A stretch of 9,929 nucleotides of DNA from Campylobacter concisus (lineage in GTDB: Bacteria; Campylobacterota; Campylobacteria; Campylobacterales; Campylobacteraceae). The first letter of the stretch is position 1; the number at the start of each line of letters is the position of its first letter. Shown here piece after piece: positions 1 through 6,019 of the stretch. The stretch spans positions 1 to 9,929 of the forward strand of contig JAHADO010000031.1 in assembly GCA_018375265.1 (NCBI GenBank), written 5' to 3'. The notes under the pieces were generated by a model. The model was given only the letters and a program-made list of their open reading frames with translations, was not told the origin of the DNA and searched no databases. The translations under genes and the position numbers were made by a program.

Positions 1-372
1 GGGCTTGATGGCTTTATAAAAGGCTACTCAGATGGCTCATACGACGCTGATGATACTTCGATTTACTGGGTTTATAGAAAGCTTCAAACCCTTGTGATGA
101 CAGACTATGAGAAGTATTCGCCAGTGGTTAAAGAGGCTTACGCTAAATTTGAAAAAGAGTTGGCGGTAAAACAGGCTAAATTTGAAGATGAGTATGTAAA
201 ACTTTACAAAAAAGATAAGAAAAAAGCGGACAAACTCTTAAATGAATTTAGCCAAAAGACTATGCAAGAGGCTAAGGATTTAACCCAGGAGCTTACAAAC
301 AAAGTCTTTACTATGCTTACAGCTGATATGGATGCTAAGCTAAAATCTCTAAATAAAGGCAAAAAAGACTAA
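1..372 (+). CDS. C69-family dipeptidase, C-terminal part (5' end outside window)
   Basis: The frame is open from base 1 to the TAA at 370-372, giving the last 123 residues of a longer protein. The GTG at 94 is an internal valine, not a start, because the coding pattern runs unbroken through it. The fragment begins with a Tyr/Asp-rich stretch (GYSDGSYDADDTSIYWVYR), then 'LQTLVMTDYEKYSPVV', then a long Lys/Glu-rich helical tail. An aromatic 'YWV(F/Y)R' segment followed by a D-Y-x-K-Y stretch and a charged helical end is what I recall of the C-terminus of peptidase family C69 (PepD-like Ntn-hydrolase dipeptidases). These enzymes cleave dipeptides with an N-terminal Cys nucleophile, which would lie upstream of the window. 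Whether it is secreted cannot be judged, since the N-terminus is missing. Its stop is followed by a hairpin, so it probably ends its transcription unit. The family call rests on pattern memory of a terminal fragment and is moderately sure. Confidence 0.65.
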   Translation, partial: GLDGFIKGYSDGSYDADDTSIYWVYRKLQTLVMTDYEKYSPVVKEAYAKFEKELAVKQAKFEDEYVKLYKKDKKKADKLLNEFSQKTMQEAKDLTQELTNKVFTMLTADMDAKLKSLNKGKKD

Positions 373-378
373 ATATTC

Positions 379-403
379 TGGGCGCGAAATTTAGTAGCGC
401 CCA
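379..403 (+). terminator. Hairpin after dipeptidase gene, probable terminator
   Basis: A perfect 7-bp inverted repeat (TGGGCGC at 379-385, GCGCCCA at 397-403) with an 11-base loop begins six bases after the stop codon at 370-372. The stem is GC-rich in an AT-rich setting, as expected for an intrinsic terminator. It is not followed by a clean T-run on either strand (AAACTTTAAAC downstream on +), so it may terminate inefficiently or protect the mRNA 3' end. Confidence 0.5.
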
Positions 404-434
404 AACTTTAAACAAAAATTTGGCAAAGAGCGTT

Positions 435-440
435 TATAAT
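435..440 (+). promoter_or_regulatory. Candidate sigma-70 promoter (-10 TATAAT) for the metE leader
   Basis: A consensus TATAAT lies at 435-440 within GCGTTTATAATGCG, preceded by an A/T-rich stretch with no clear -35 box. That is normal for Campylobacter housekeeping promoters. Transcription would begin around 447, just upstream of an AAAGGA (459-464) and a short ORF at 473. If this promoter drives metE, the mRNA leader would be about 455 bases. Weaker -10-like alternatives closer to metE are TATAAA at 684-689 and TATAGT at 845-850. Confidence 0.5.
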
Positions 441-467
441 GCGACAAAAATTAACTACAAAGGAAAA

Positions 468-525
468 CGCTGATGCCTTGTCCCATGCGTAAAGCTCATT
501 AATCTCGGCAAAAAACATATCAGCG
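468..525 (+). promoter_or_regulatory. Hairpin enclosing the leader-peptide start codon
   Basis: CGCTGAT at 468-474 is perfectly complementary to ATCAGCG at 519-525. The stem can gain GCC (475-477) pairing with GGC (507-509) across a bulge. The first stem contains the first two bases of the ATG at 473 and encloses the whole nine-codon ORF, so a ribosome translating the ORF would open it. The downstream arm is followed by ATTTTC, too short a T-run for a confident terminator. Confidence 0.4.
473..502 (+). CDS. Possible 9-residue leader peptide (MPCPMRKAH) upstream of metE
   Basis: An ATG at 473 opens a nine-codon ORF ending in TAA at 500-502: Met-Pro-Cys-Pro-Met-Arg-Lys-Ala-His. It has one of the best Shine-Dalgarno sequences in the window (AAAGGA at 459-464, eight bases before the ATG) and sits shortly after a consensus -10 box. 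It is far too short to judge by coding statistics. Three things argue for a regulatory leader peptide: a ribosome site with nothing else to serve, Cys plus two Met in nine residues upstream of a methionine-synthesis gene, and start-codon bases that lie within a hairpin stem (468-525). Translation or stalling here could be read out by the downstream stem-loop at 593-684. No run of Met codons is present, so classical amino-acid attenuation is not clear-cut. Chance occurrence remains possible. Confidence 0.4.
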   Translation: MPCPMRKAH

Positions 526-592
526 ATTTTCAAAAAACACGCAAATTTTTAAATGATTTTACATTTTTTCACATTGAGATAAATCCATTTTT

Positions 593-684
593 GCTAGCAG
601 GTCCGCTGCATTGTAACTGCATTTTTAATAGCAAAGCTAAACAATGTCTGAAATTTGGCAAGGACCTTTTTAGCAGGGTTTTTT
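593..684 (+). promoter_or_regulatory. Nested four-tier stem-loop ending in a T-run: attenuator, riboswitch or sRNA terminator candidate
   Basis: Four inverted-repeat pairs nest collinearly: GCTA 593-596 with TAGC 671-674; AGGTCC 599-604 with GGACCT 662-667; CATTGT 609-614 with ACAATG 641-646; and TAGC 629-632 with GCTA 636-639 around an AAA loop. Each is perfect and in the right order for one long branched or bulged RNA arm. A run of six T (679-684) follows the closing stem. This is the shape of a regulated terminator or riboswitch expression platform lying in front of metE. I could not match it to the SAM, cobalamin, THF or TPP riboswitch cores. It could instead be the 3' end of a small RNA started at the promoter near 435. 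Confidence 0.45.
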
Positions 685-710
685 ATAAATTTTACTTTAG
701 TTTAAGAAGA

Positions 711-876
711 AGCGGATGTCATCCACCGCGTGCGGTGTGATCCAGACTTGTGCGCAGCGCAACAACATTGAACGTGCTGGGGGTTTGGGTCGCAGGGATA
801 TACCTGCATAAAAATATTCAAGGTTGCTGCGCCTTGCGCAGTTTTATAGTAGTCCGCAGAGCGAATTTTCGTCTGC
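711..876 (+). repeat. GC-richer structured block with long imperfect inverted repeat upstream of metE
   Basis: The main element is an imperfect inverted repeat. The arm at 751-772 pairs with the arm at 817-840, both arms starting or ending in TGCGCA, with two mismatches and a two-base bulge. Its 44-base loop contains a second perfect hairpin, GCAGG 792-796 with CCTGC 803-807. It is flanked by CACCG 724-728 with CGGTG 733-737 (extendable to GGAT 714-717 with ATCC 740-743) and by GCAGA 856-860 with TCTGC 872-876, the latter ending 12 bases before the metE ribosome site. CAGAC 743-747 can alternatively pair with GTCTG 871-875, closing a multi-branch structure. No coding signal explains the block. 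It may be part of the metE mRNA leader or a copy of a dispersed palindromic repeat. Confidence 0.5.
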
Positions 877-888
877 AAATTTAAATTT

Positions 889-896
889 AAAAAGGA
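889..896 (+). promoter_or_regulatory. metE ribosome binding site
   Basis: AAAAAGGA ends five bases before the ATG at 902. It fixes the metE start there rather than at the in-frame upstream ATG at 824, which lies inside the right arm of the inverted repeat and would add 26 residues with no family counterpart. Confidence 0.85.
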
Positions 897-901
897 TAAA
901 A

Positions 902-3175
902 ATGATAAAAAGTTATGTTTTAGGTTTTCCAAGAATCGGAGAGAAAAGAGAGTTAAAGCGCGCGTTAGAGGGCTTTTGGGCTGGCAAAGAGGGCTTTAGC
1001 GAAGAGAATTTGCAAGAGACTGCAAAGACGCTTCGCCAAAGACACTGGAAATATCAACAAGACGCTGGCATTTCGGCTATTAGCGTTAATGATTTTTCAT
1101 TTTACGACCTAATGCTTGATAACATCATCGCTTTTGGCGCTACACCTCCAAGATTTGCAAATTTAAGCGGCTTGGAGCAATATTTTGCTTGCTCAAGAGG
1201 CAACAAAAGTGGCGTTGCGATGGAGATGACAAAGTGGTTTAACACAAACTACCACTACATCGTGCCAGAGCTTAGCAACGAGAGTAAATTTAGCCTAAAA
1301 GCGGATAAAATTTTAAATGAATACAAAGAGGCGAAGGCTAACGGCGTAAAAGGCAAGGTAAATTTGATCGGCCCTATCACGTTCTTGGCTCTTTCAAAGA
1401 CGACTGACGGCAGCTGCCCATTTAAGCACCTTAACGCACTTGTAGGCGAATACAAAAAGCTACTTGAGCAAATTTCTAAGCTTGATGATGAAATTTTAGT
1501 GCAGTTTGACGAGCCGATCTTCGTAACTGACAAAAACGAAGAGCTACTCTTACCACTTATCACAAAGGTTTATAACGAGCTAACAGGCGTTGCTAGCAAC
1601 ATCAAGATCGTGTTTGCGACATATTTTGAGCATGCGATCAAGGCAGTTAGCGAAGTGGCTAAAACTAAAATTTACGGCATCGCACTTGACTTCATCCACG
1701 GCAAGAGAAATTTCGAAGCACTTGAGACTATCAAAAATAGCCACTTGACGCTATTTGCAGGCGTGATCGACGGCAGAAATATCTGGAAAAGCAACATCGA
1801 TGATAAGGTAAAACTTGTTCGTGAAATTTCAGAGAAAATAGGCGGCAAAGACTTTTACATAGGCACTTCATGCTCACTTCTACATGTGCCATACACTCTA
1901 AAATATGAAGAGAATTTAAACCCAGAGATCAAAAGCTGGCTAAGCTTTGCGGTCGAGAAGCTTGACGAGATCAAGATCATCACAAAACTAGCAAATGGCG
2001 AGAAGTTAAATGAGGCTGAGGCTAAAATTTACGAAGAGAACAAAAATGCTGTTAAAACTCGCGCCACTTCAAAGCTCATCCACTCTGAAAGCGTTCAAAA
2101 CCGCGTTAAAAATTTAAGCAAATTTGAGCGTAATGAGAAATTTGAAGATCGCATCAAAATTCAACGTGAAACGCTAAAATACGGCATCTTGCCAACAACA
2201 ACGATAGGCAGCTTCCCTCAAACGGTTGATCTTCGCGTACTTCGCCAAAATTTCAAAAAAGGCGAGATCGACGCGGCCGCTTATGAAGCTGGCATCAAAA
2301 AATATATCGATCACTGCGTGAAATTTCAAGAAGATATCGGCCTAGACGTGCTAGTACACGGCGAGCCAGAGAGAAATGACATGGTTGAGTATTTTGGCGA
2401 GCAGATCAGTGGATACGCATTTAGCCAAAATGGCTGGGTACAAAGCTACGGCAGCCGCTGCGTCAAGCCACCACTTCTCTTTGGTGACGTAAGCCGCCCA
2501 GAGCCGATGACTGTTAAGTGGATGAAATATGCTCAAAGTATAACAAAACACGTAATGAAGGGCATGCTAACAGGTCCTGTAACGATGCTAAACTGGAGCT
2601 TTGTGCGTGACGATCTTCCAAGAAGCGAGGTGGCAAAACAGCTCGCACTTTGTATCTACGACGAGATCGCAGACCTTCAAAATGCGGGCATCAGAGTGAT
2701 CCAAGTCGATGAGGCAGCGTTTAAAGAGGGCTATCCGCTAAGAGCTGAAAATATCCCAGCTTATGAGAAATTTGCGGTTGATTGCTTCAAGCTTTCAGTA
2801 AGCTCGGCTGAGGCAAAAACTCAGATACATACGCATATGTGCTACTCTGAATTTAACGATATTATTAAGACTATCGAGGCAATGGATGCTGATGTTATCA
2901 GTATCGAGACTGCAAGAAGCGGCAACGAGCTACTTAAAATTTTCAAAGCCGTTGGCTACAAACAAGAGGTCGGACCTGGCGTTTACGACATCCACAGCCC
3001 ACGTGTGCCAAGTGTCGAAGAGATCGTCGCTCAGATCAAAGCTCTGCTTGAGGTATTACCAAAAGAGCAGCTCTGGATCAACCCTGACTGCGGCCTAAAA
3101 ACTAGAAAATGGGAAGAGGTCGAGCCAAGCCTTAAAAACATGGTAGAAGCTGTCAAGATCGTAAGAGGTCTATAA
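902..3175 (+). CDS. metE: 5-methyltetrahydropteroyltriglutamate-homocysteine methyltransferase (cobalamin-independent methionine synthase)
   Basis: MetE transfers the methyl group of 5-methyl-THF (polyglutamate) directly to homocysteine in the cytoplasm, the last step of methionine synthesis, without B12. The product is 757 residues, against about 753 for E. coli MetE. The N-terminal half begins with the family signature 'LGFPRIGEKRELK' (residues 7-19). The C-terminal catalytic barrel opens with 'LPTTTIGSFPQT'. The zinc ligands are all visible: His645 and Cys647 in 'HTHMCYSEF', Glu669 in 'IETARS' and Cys730 in 'NPDCGLKTR', each four positions beyond the E. coli numbering. The start at 902 is chosen because of the AAAAAGGA at 889-896 and the family N-terminus. 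metE leads a three-gene unit with a lipoprotein gene 25 bases downstream and a metF-like gene after it. The long structured leader (435-901) suggests mRNA-level control of the operon. The identification is certain. Confidence 0.97.
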   Translation: MIKSYVLGFPRIGEKRELKRALEGFWAGKEGFSEENLQETAKTLRQRHWKYQQDAGISAISVNDFSFYDLMLDNIIAFGATPPRFANLSGLEQYFACSRGNKSGVAMEMTKWFNTNYHYIVPELSNESKFSLKADKILNEYKEAKANGVKGKVNLIGPITFLALSKTTDGSCPFKHLNALVGEYKKLLEQISKLDDEILVQFDEPIFVTDKNEELLLPLITKVYNELTGVASNIKIVFATYFEHAIKAVSEVAKTKIYGIALDFIHGKRNFEALETIKNSHLTLFAGVIDGRNIWKSNIDDKVKLVREISEKIGGKDFYIGTSCSLLHVPYTLKYEENLNPEIKSWLSFAVEKLDEIKIITKLANGEKLNEAEAKIYEENKNAVKTRATSKLIHSESVQNRVKNLSKFERNEKFEDRIKIQRETLKYGILPTTTIGSFPQTVDLRVLRQNFKKGEIDAAAYEAGIKKYIDHCVKFQEDIGLDVLVHGEPERNDMVEYFGEQISGYAFSQNGWVQSYGSRCVKPPLLFGDVSRPEPMTVKWMKYAQSITKHVMKGMLTGPVTMLNWSFVRDDLPRSEVAKQLALCIYDEIADLQNAGIRVIQVDEAAFKEGYPLRAENIPAYEKFAVDCFKLSVSSAEAKTQIHTHMCYSEFNDIIKTIEAMDADVISIETARSGNELLKIFKAVGYKQEVGPGVYDIHSPRVPSVEEIVAQIKALLEVLPKEQLWINPDCGLKTRKWEEVEPSLKNMVEAVKIVRGL

Positions 3176-3200
3176 AATTTAATTAAAAAGGATTTGAAAA

Positions 3201-3659
3201 ATGAAAAGGATTTTTCTATTTGTAATATTAGTTATATTTGCGTCCGGATGTAGTTCTGGACGCCACTCTATACCACTCAACAAAGGTGCGTACAAGCAAA
3301 CAAATATCTATAGTATCAGTGAGGCTTTAAATTTAGAAGCTGCCAAAAAAGAGCTAGCAGGCTTTGAAAATGTGAGGCTTGAATTTGGCTCAAACGACCA
3401 AAATAAAAGCGTCATAAAGGCAAATGTAAAGGTTCAAAGATTTATCACTGATAGCGGAGATATAAAGGGCTATTGCCAAGAGGCTTTTGTCGCCGTCATA
3501 AAAAGATATATGATAGCTGCTAAAAAGCAAAATGCCGACGTGGCAAATATCGTAAGCTTTTGGCGAGCCGATGCAAAATACCTAAAAGACGAGTTTGTCT
3601 GCATGTCGTCAAAAAGTTCTGTTGGCGTGGTGATGAGGGCTGATCTAGTTCAAAAGTGA
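3201..3659 (+). CDS. Small lipoprotein between metE and metF, function unknown
   Basis: The 152-residue product begins with a short basic N-terminus and hydrophobic core (residues 2-13), then 'FASGC', a lipobox with Cys17 as the predicted lipidated residue, so it should be anchored on the periplasmic side of a membrane. The mature part has no membrane segment. Two further cysteines, Cys92 ('GYCQEAF') and Cys134 ('EFVCMSS'), could form a disulfide. The pattern Cys-x-x-Ala-Phe, then an Asn-Ala-Asp-x-x-x-Asn-Ile-Val-Ser-(Phe/Tyr) segment and an end like 'GVVMRADLVQ' resembles small exported proteins often labelled 'excinuclease ATPase subunit' in databases. They have no UvrA features, and that label should not be copied here. 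The ribosome site AAAAAGGA (3185-3192) supports the start. It lies in the met operon, 25 bases after metE and 4 bases before metF, so co-expression is likely. A role in methionine metabolism is not shown. Confidence 0.8.
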   Translation: MKRIFLFVILVIFASGCSSGRHSIPLNKGAYKQTNIYSISEALNLEAAKKELAGFENVRLEFGSNDQNKSVIKANVKVQRFITDSGDIKGYCQEAFVAVIKRYMIAAKKQNADVANIVSFWRADAKYLKDEFVCMSSKSSVGVVMRADLVQK

Positions 3660-3663
3660 GAAA

Positions 3664-4548
3664 ATGCTAAAAGAGAAAATTTTAAATAAAGAAAAAGGGC
3701 TCGTGCTATATGGCCTTACGCCGCCAAAGGCTGAATTTGAAGAGGCAAAGCTGCGTGAGATCTCAGAGCGCTGGAGCGGGCGGATAAATGATATCAAGGC
3801 CGACGGACTCGTGCTTTATGAGGTGCAAGACGAGAGCGAGAGAAATGATAGCGAGAGGACATTTGAGTTTAGTGGGACGCTAAGCCCAGAAATTTACTAC
3901 AAAAAGTATCTAAACGTCGCAACACCTAGCATATTTTACCGCGTGGCTAGCGGATACGGCGAGGATGAATTTCGCGCAGCGCTTAAGGCTCAAAGCTCAA
4001 ATTTAAACGTGCTAGTGGGGGCAACTTCAAGCACGCAAAAAGTGAGGCTAAATTTAGCTCGCGCTTACGAGATCGCTAGCGAATTTAAAGAGTTGGCAGT
4101 AGGCGGTGTCTGTATCGCAGAGCGTCACGGCAAAAAGGGCGATGAGCCACAAAGGATGCGTGAAAAGATCGCAGCTGGAGCTAAATTTTTCATATCGCAA
4201 GCAATATTTGACGCACAGCTAGCGCGTAAATTTTTAGAGGATTGCGCGACTGCAAAGATAAGCGAGCCCATATTTCTCACATTTAGCACAGCGGGCAATG
4301 CAAAAACGCTTGAATTTATCAAATGGCTCGGAGTGAGCGTGCCAAGATCGGTAGAAGAGAGGCTAAATTTAAGCTCTGACTACTTAGCTAGTAGCTGCGA
4401 GATCATCAAAGAAATTTGGTGTGAGCTAAAGAAATTTGGCGACGAAAATGGACTAAATTTAAGCATAAATATAGAAAGTGTCATGGCAAAGCGCGCCGAG
4501 ATCGAAGCGAGCCTGGAGCTAACGCATAAGATGAGAGAGGTGCTTTAA
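3664..4548 (+). CDS. metF: Methylenetetrahydrofolate reductase family protein (MetF-like, divergent)
   Basis: MetF reduces 5,10-methylene-THF to 5-methyl-THF, the donor used by MetE, and the operon position fits that job. The 294-residue length matches E. coli MetF (296). By-eye correspondences are 'LTPPK' (residues 18-22) for the N-terminal 'FFPP(R/K)' strand, 'GGVCIAERH' (147-155) for 'GVAAYPEVH', 'AGAKFFISQAIFD' (171-183) for 'AGANRAITQFFFD' with Gln179 kept, and the 'VSVP' segment at 224-227. Two key acidic positions look lost. The E. coli Glu28 position is Gly17 here, and the Asp120 position (GD) is Ala120 or a neighbour (GAT). It may belong to a non-canonical, possibly flavin-independent MTHFR branch or have another one-carbon role. 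The start at 3664 is four bases after the lipoprotein stop, with only a weak GTGAG ribosome site, suggesting translational coupling. Family membership is fairly sure, exact activity less so. Confidence 0.75.
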   Translation: MLKEKILNKEKGLVLYGLTPPKAEFEEAKLREISERWSGRINDIKADGLVLYEVQDESERNDSERTFEFSGTLSPEIYYKKYLNVATPSIFYRVASGYGEDEFRAALKAQSSNLNVLVGATSSTQKVRLNLARAYEIASEFKELAVGGVCIAERHGKKGDEPQRMREKIAAGAKFFISQAIFDAQLARKFLEDCATAKISEPIFLTFSTAGNAKTLEFIKWLGVSVPRSVEERLNLSSDYLASSCEIIKEIWCELKKFGDENGLNLSINIESVMAKRAEIEASLELTHKMREVL

Positions 4549-4590
4549 TCTAGTGAGTGAAGGTAATCAAATTTATCTATTTAAAAGTGA

Positions 4591-4623
4591 GTTTTTGGTT
4601 TAATTAAATAAAATTTTTAATAT
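4591..4623 (+). promoter_or_regulatory. Candidate promoter for the manC-gmd-fcl operon
   Basis: The 97-base gap between the metF-like gene and manC is almost pure A/T. It carries GTTTTTGG (4591-4598), TAAAAT (4609-4614, five of six matches to TATAAT) and TAATAT (4618-4623). This is a plausible Campylobacter-type start region, but in such AT-rich DNA -10 matches are easy to find. I see no convincing terminator hairpin for the methionine operon in the gap, so read-through from it is also possible. Confidence 0.3.
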
Positions 4624-4645
4624 TGATTTAAAGTTGAAATAAATT

Positions 4646-6016
4646 ATGACTAATATATTATTATGCGGTGGTTCTGGTACGCGATTATGGCCTATTAGCA
4701 GGACTTTGATGCCAAAACAATTTATTAAATTATTTGATGATAGGTCTCTTTTTCAGCTAACAGCACTGCGAAATAGTGAAATTTGTGATAGGACATTTGT
4801 TATAACAAATGTTGATCATTACTACTTAGCAATGGATCAGATAGAAAATTTAAATATCACAAATTTTAAATATCTACTCGAGCCAGTTGGTAGAAATACT
4901 GCTCCAGCGATCACTCTAGCTTGCCTCGCACTTGATCCAAATGAAGTGGTTTTAGTAACGCCATCTGATCATTTGATAAAAGATGTTAAAGAATATCAAG
5001 AGAGTGTAAAAGTAGCAAAAGAGCTGGCAGAGCAAAATTTCTTGGTTACTTTTGGGATAAAACCAAGTTCGCCTGAGACGGGATTTGGCTATATTGAGAG
5101 TTTTAATGGCGATGTAAAGGCTTTTTATGAAAAGCCAGACTATGAAAGGGCAGTAAAATTTCTAAAAGATCAGAATTTCTATTGGAATTCAGGTATGTTT
5201 GTCTTTAAGGCAGGTGTTTTCTTGGACCAGATGAAAATTTTTGCCCCTGAGATACTTGAAGCATGTAAGCTAGCTTTCAATAACGCAAAAAAAGATGAAT
5301 TTGATATTAAAATAGACACTACCGATATGCAAAATATCCCACATAACAGCATAGATTATGCTGTTATGGAAAAATCAGATATTGTAAAAATGGTAGCACT
5401 AGATGCATCTTGGAGCGATCTTGGAAGTTTTGATAGTTTGGATGAGCAGCTACCAAAAGATACCAATGGTAATACAATAAATAGTGATCTAGTACAGATG
5501 AATTCTCGCAATAACCTAGTCCTATCTAGTGGTAAAAAAATAGCCTTGATAGATGTTGATGATCTAACTATAGTTGATACAAAAGATGCTCTTTTGATCT
5601 CTAAAAAGTCCTCTAGCCAAAAAGTAAAAAATGTTGTGGAAATTTTAAAAGAGGAGAGCTCAGAGCTTTGTAATACTCATGTTACAACAAATAGGCCTTG
5701 GGGAAACTATACTGTTCTTGAAAATCAAGACGGCTATAAGATAAAAATAATAGAAGTAAAACCTGGCAAAAGGCTATCTTTGCAAAAGCATTTTCATAGA
5801 AATGAGCACTGGATAGTACTATCAGGTAGTGCCACTGTGACGATCGGCGAGACAACTAGACTTGTTTGTCCTAATGAGTCTATCTATATAAAAATGGGTG
5901 AAGTTCATAGGTTATCTAATGAAGGTAAGATCCCTGTGGTTTTAATAGAAGCTCAAGTCGGCGAATATACAGGCGAAGATGATATAATTCGCCTAGATGA
6001 TGATTTTAAAAGGTGA
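4646..6016 (+). CDS. manC: Bifunctional mannose-1-phosphate guanylyltransferase / mannose-6-phosphate isomerase (type II)
   Basis: This cytoplasmic enzyme isomerises fructose-6-P to mannose-6-P (C-terminal domain) and makes GDP-mannose from mannose-1-P and GTP (N-terminal domain). The 456 residues have the family architecture. The guanylyltransferase part carries 'GGSGTRLWP' (8-16), 'PKQF' (23-26), 'GRNTAPA' (82-88), 'TPSDH' (105-109), 'TGFGYI' (145-150) and 'YEKPD' (161-165). The isomerase cupin starts near 'NRPWGNY', has the intact metal-binding motif 'QKHFHRNEHW' (380-389), and ends in 'EDDIIRLDDDFKR' (444-456). The conserved N-terminus supports the ATG at 4646, although the ribosome site is poor. 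The gene begins the glycan operon, with gmd 3 bases after it. The phosphomannomutase linking the two reactions is not in the window. Product assignment is secure. Confidence 0.95.
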   Translation: MTNILLCGGSGTRLWPISRTLMPKQFIKLFDDRSLFQLTALRNSEICDRTFVITNVDHYYLAMDQIENLNITNFKYLLEPVGRNTAPAITLACLALDPNEVVLVTPSDHLIKDVKEYQESVKVAKELAEQNFLVTFGIKPSSPETGFGYIESFNGDVKAFYEKPDYERAVKFLKDQNFYWNSGMFVFKAGVFLDQMKIFAPEILEACKLAFNNAKKDEFDIKIDTTDMQNIPHNSIDYAVMEKSDIVKMVALDASWSDLGSFDSLDEQLPKDTNGNTINSDLVQMNSRNNLVLSSGKKIALIDVDDLTIVDTKDALLISKKSSSQKVKNVVEILKEESSELCNTHVTTNRPWGNYTVLENQDGYKIKIIEVKPGKRLSLQKHFHRNEHWIVLSGSATVTIGETTRLVCPNESIYIKMGEVHRLSNEGKIPVVLIEAQVGEYTGEDDIIRLDDDFKR

Positions 6017-6019
6017 TTT

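Noticed and set aside
94..372. A separate 92-residue gene starting at GTG 94
   Set aside because: The same frame is open to the window edge with continuous protein-like sequence matching a C69 dipeptidase end, so this is a fragment of a larger gene.
824..901. Upstream ATG adding 26 residues to MetE
   Set aside because: It lies in the right arm of the inverted repeat, has no AAGGA-type site before it, and adds residues absent from MetE. The ATG at 902 has AAAAAGGA and the family N-terminus.
404..901. Known SAM, cobalamin, THF or TPP riboswitch, T-box, or tRNA in the metE leader
   Set aside because: None of the conserved cores I know for these classes could be found on the + strand. The region is structured but unassigned.
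702..932. Minus-strand 76-codon open frame with a cluster of three Cys
   Set aside because: It overlaps the metE ribosome site and start and runs through the inverted repeat at 751-840. No recognisable domain is seen, and the frame is open mainly because of the GC-rich hairpins.
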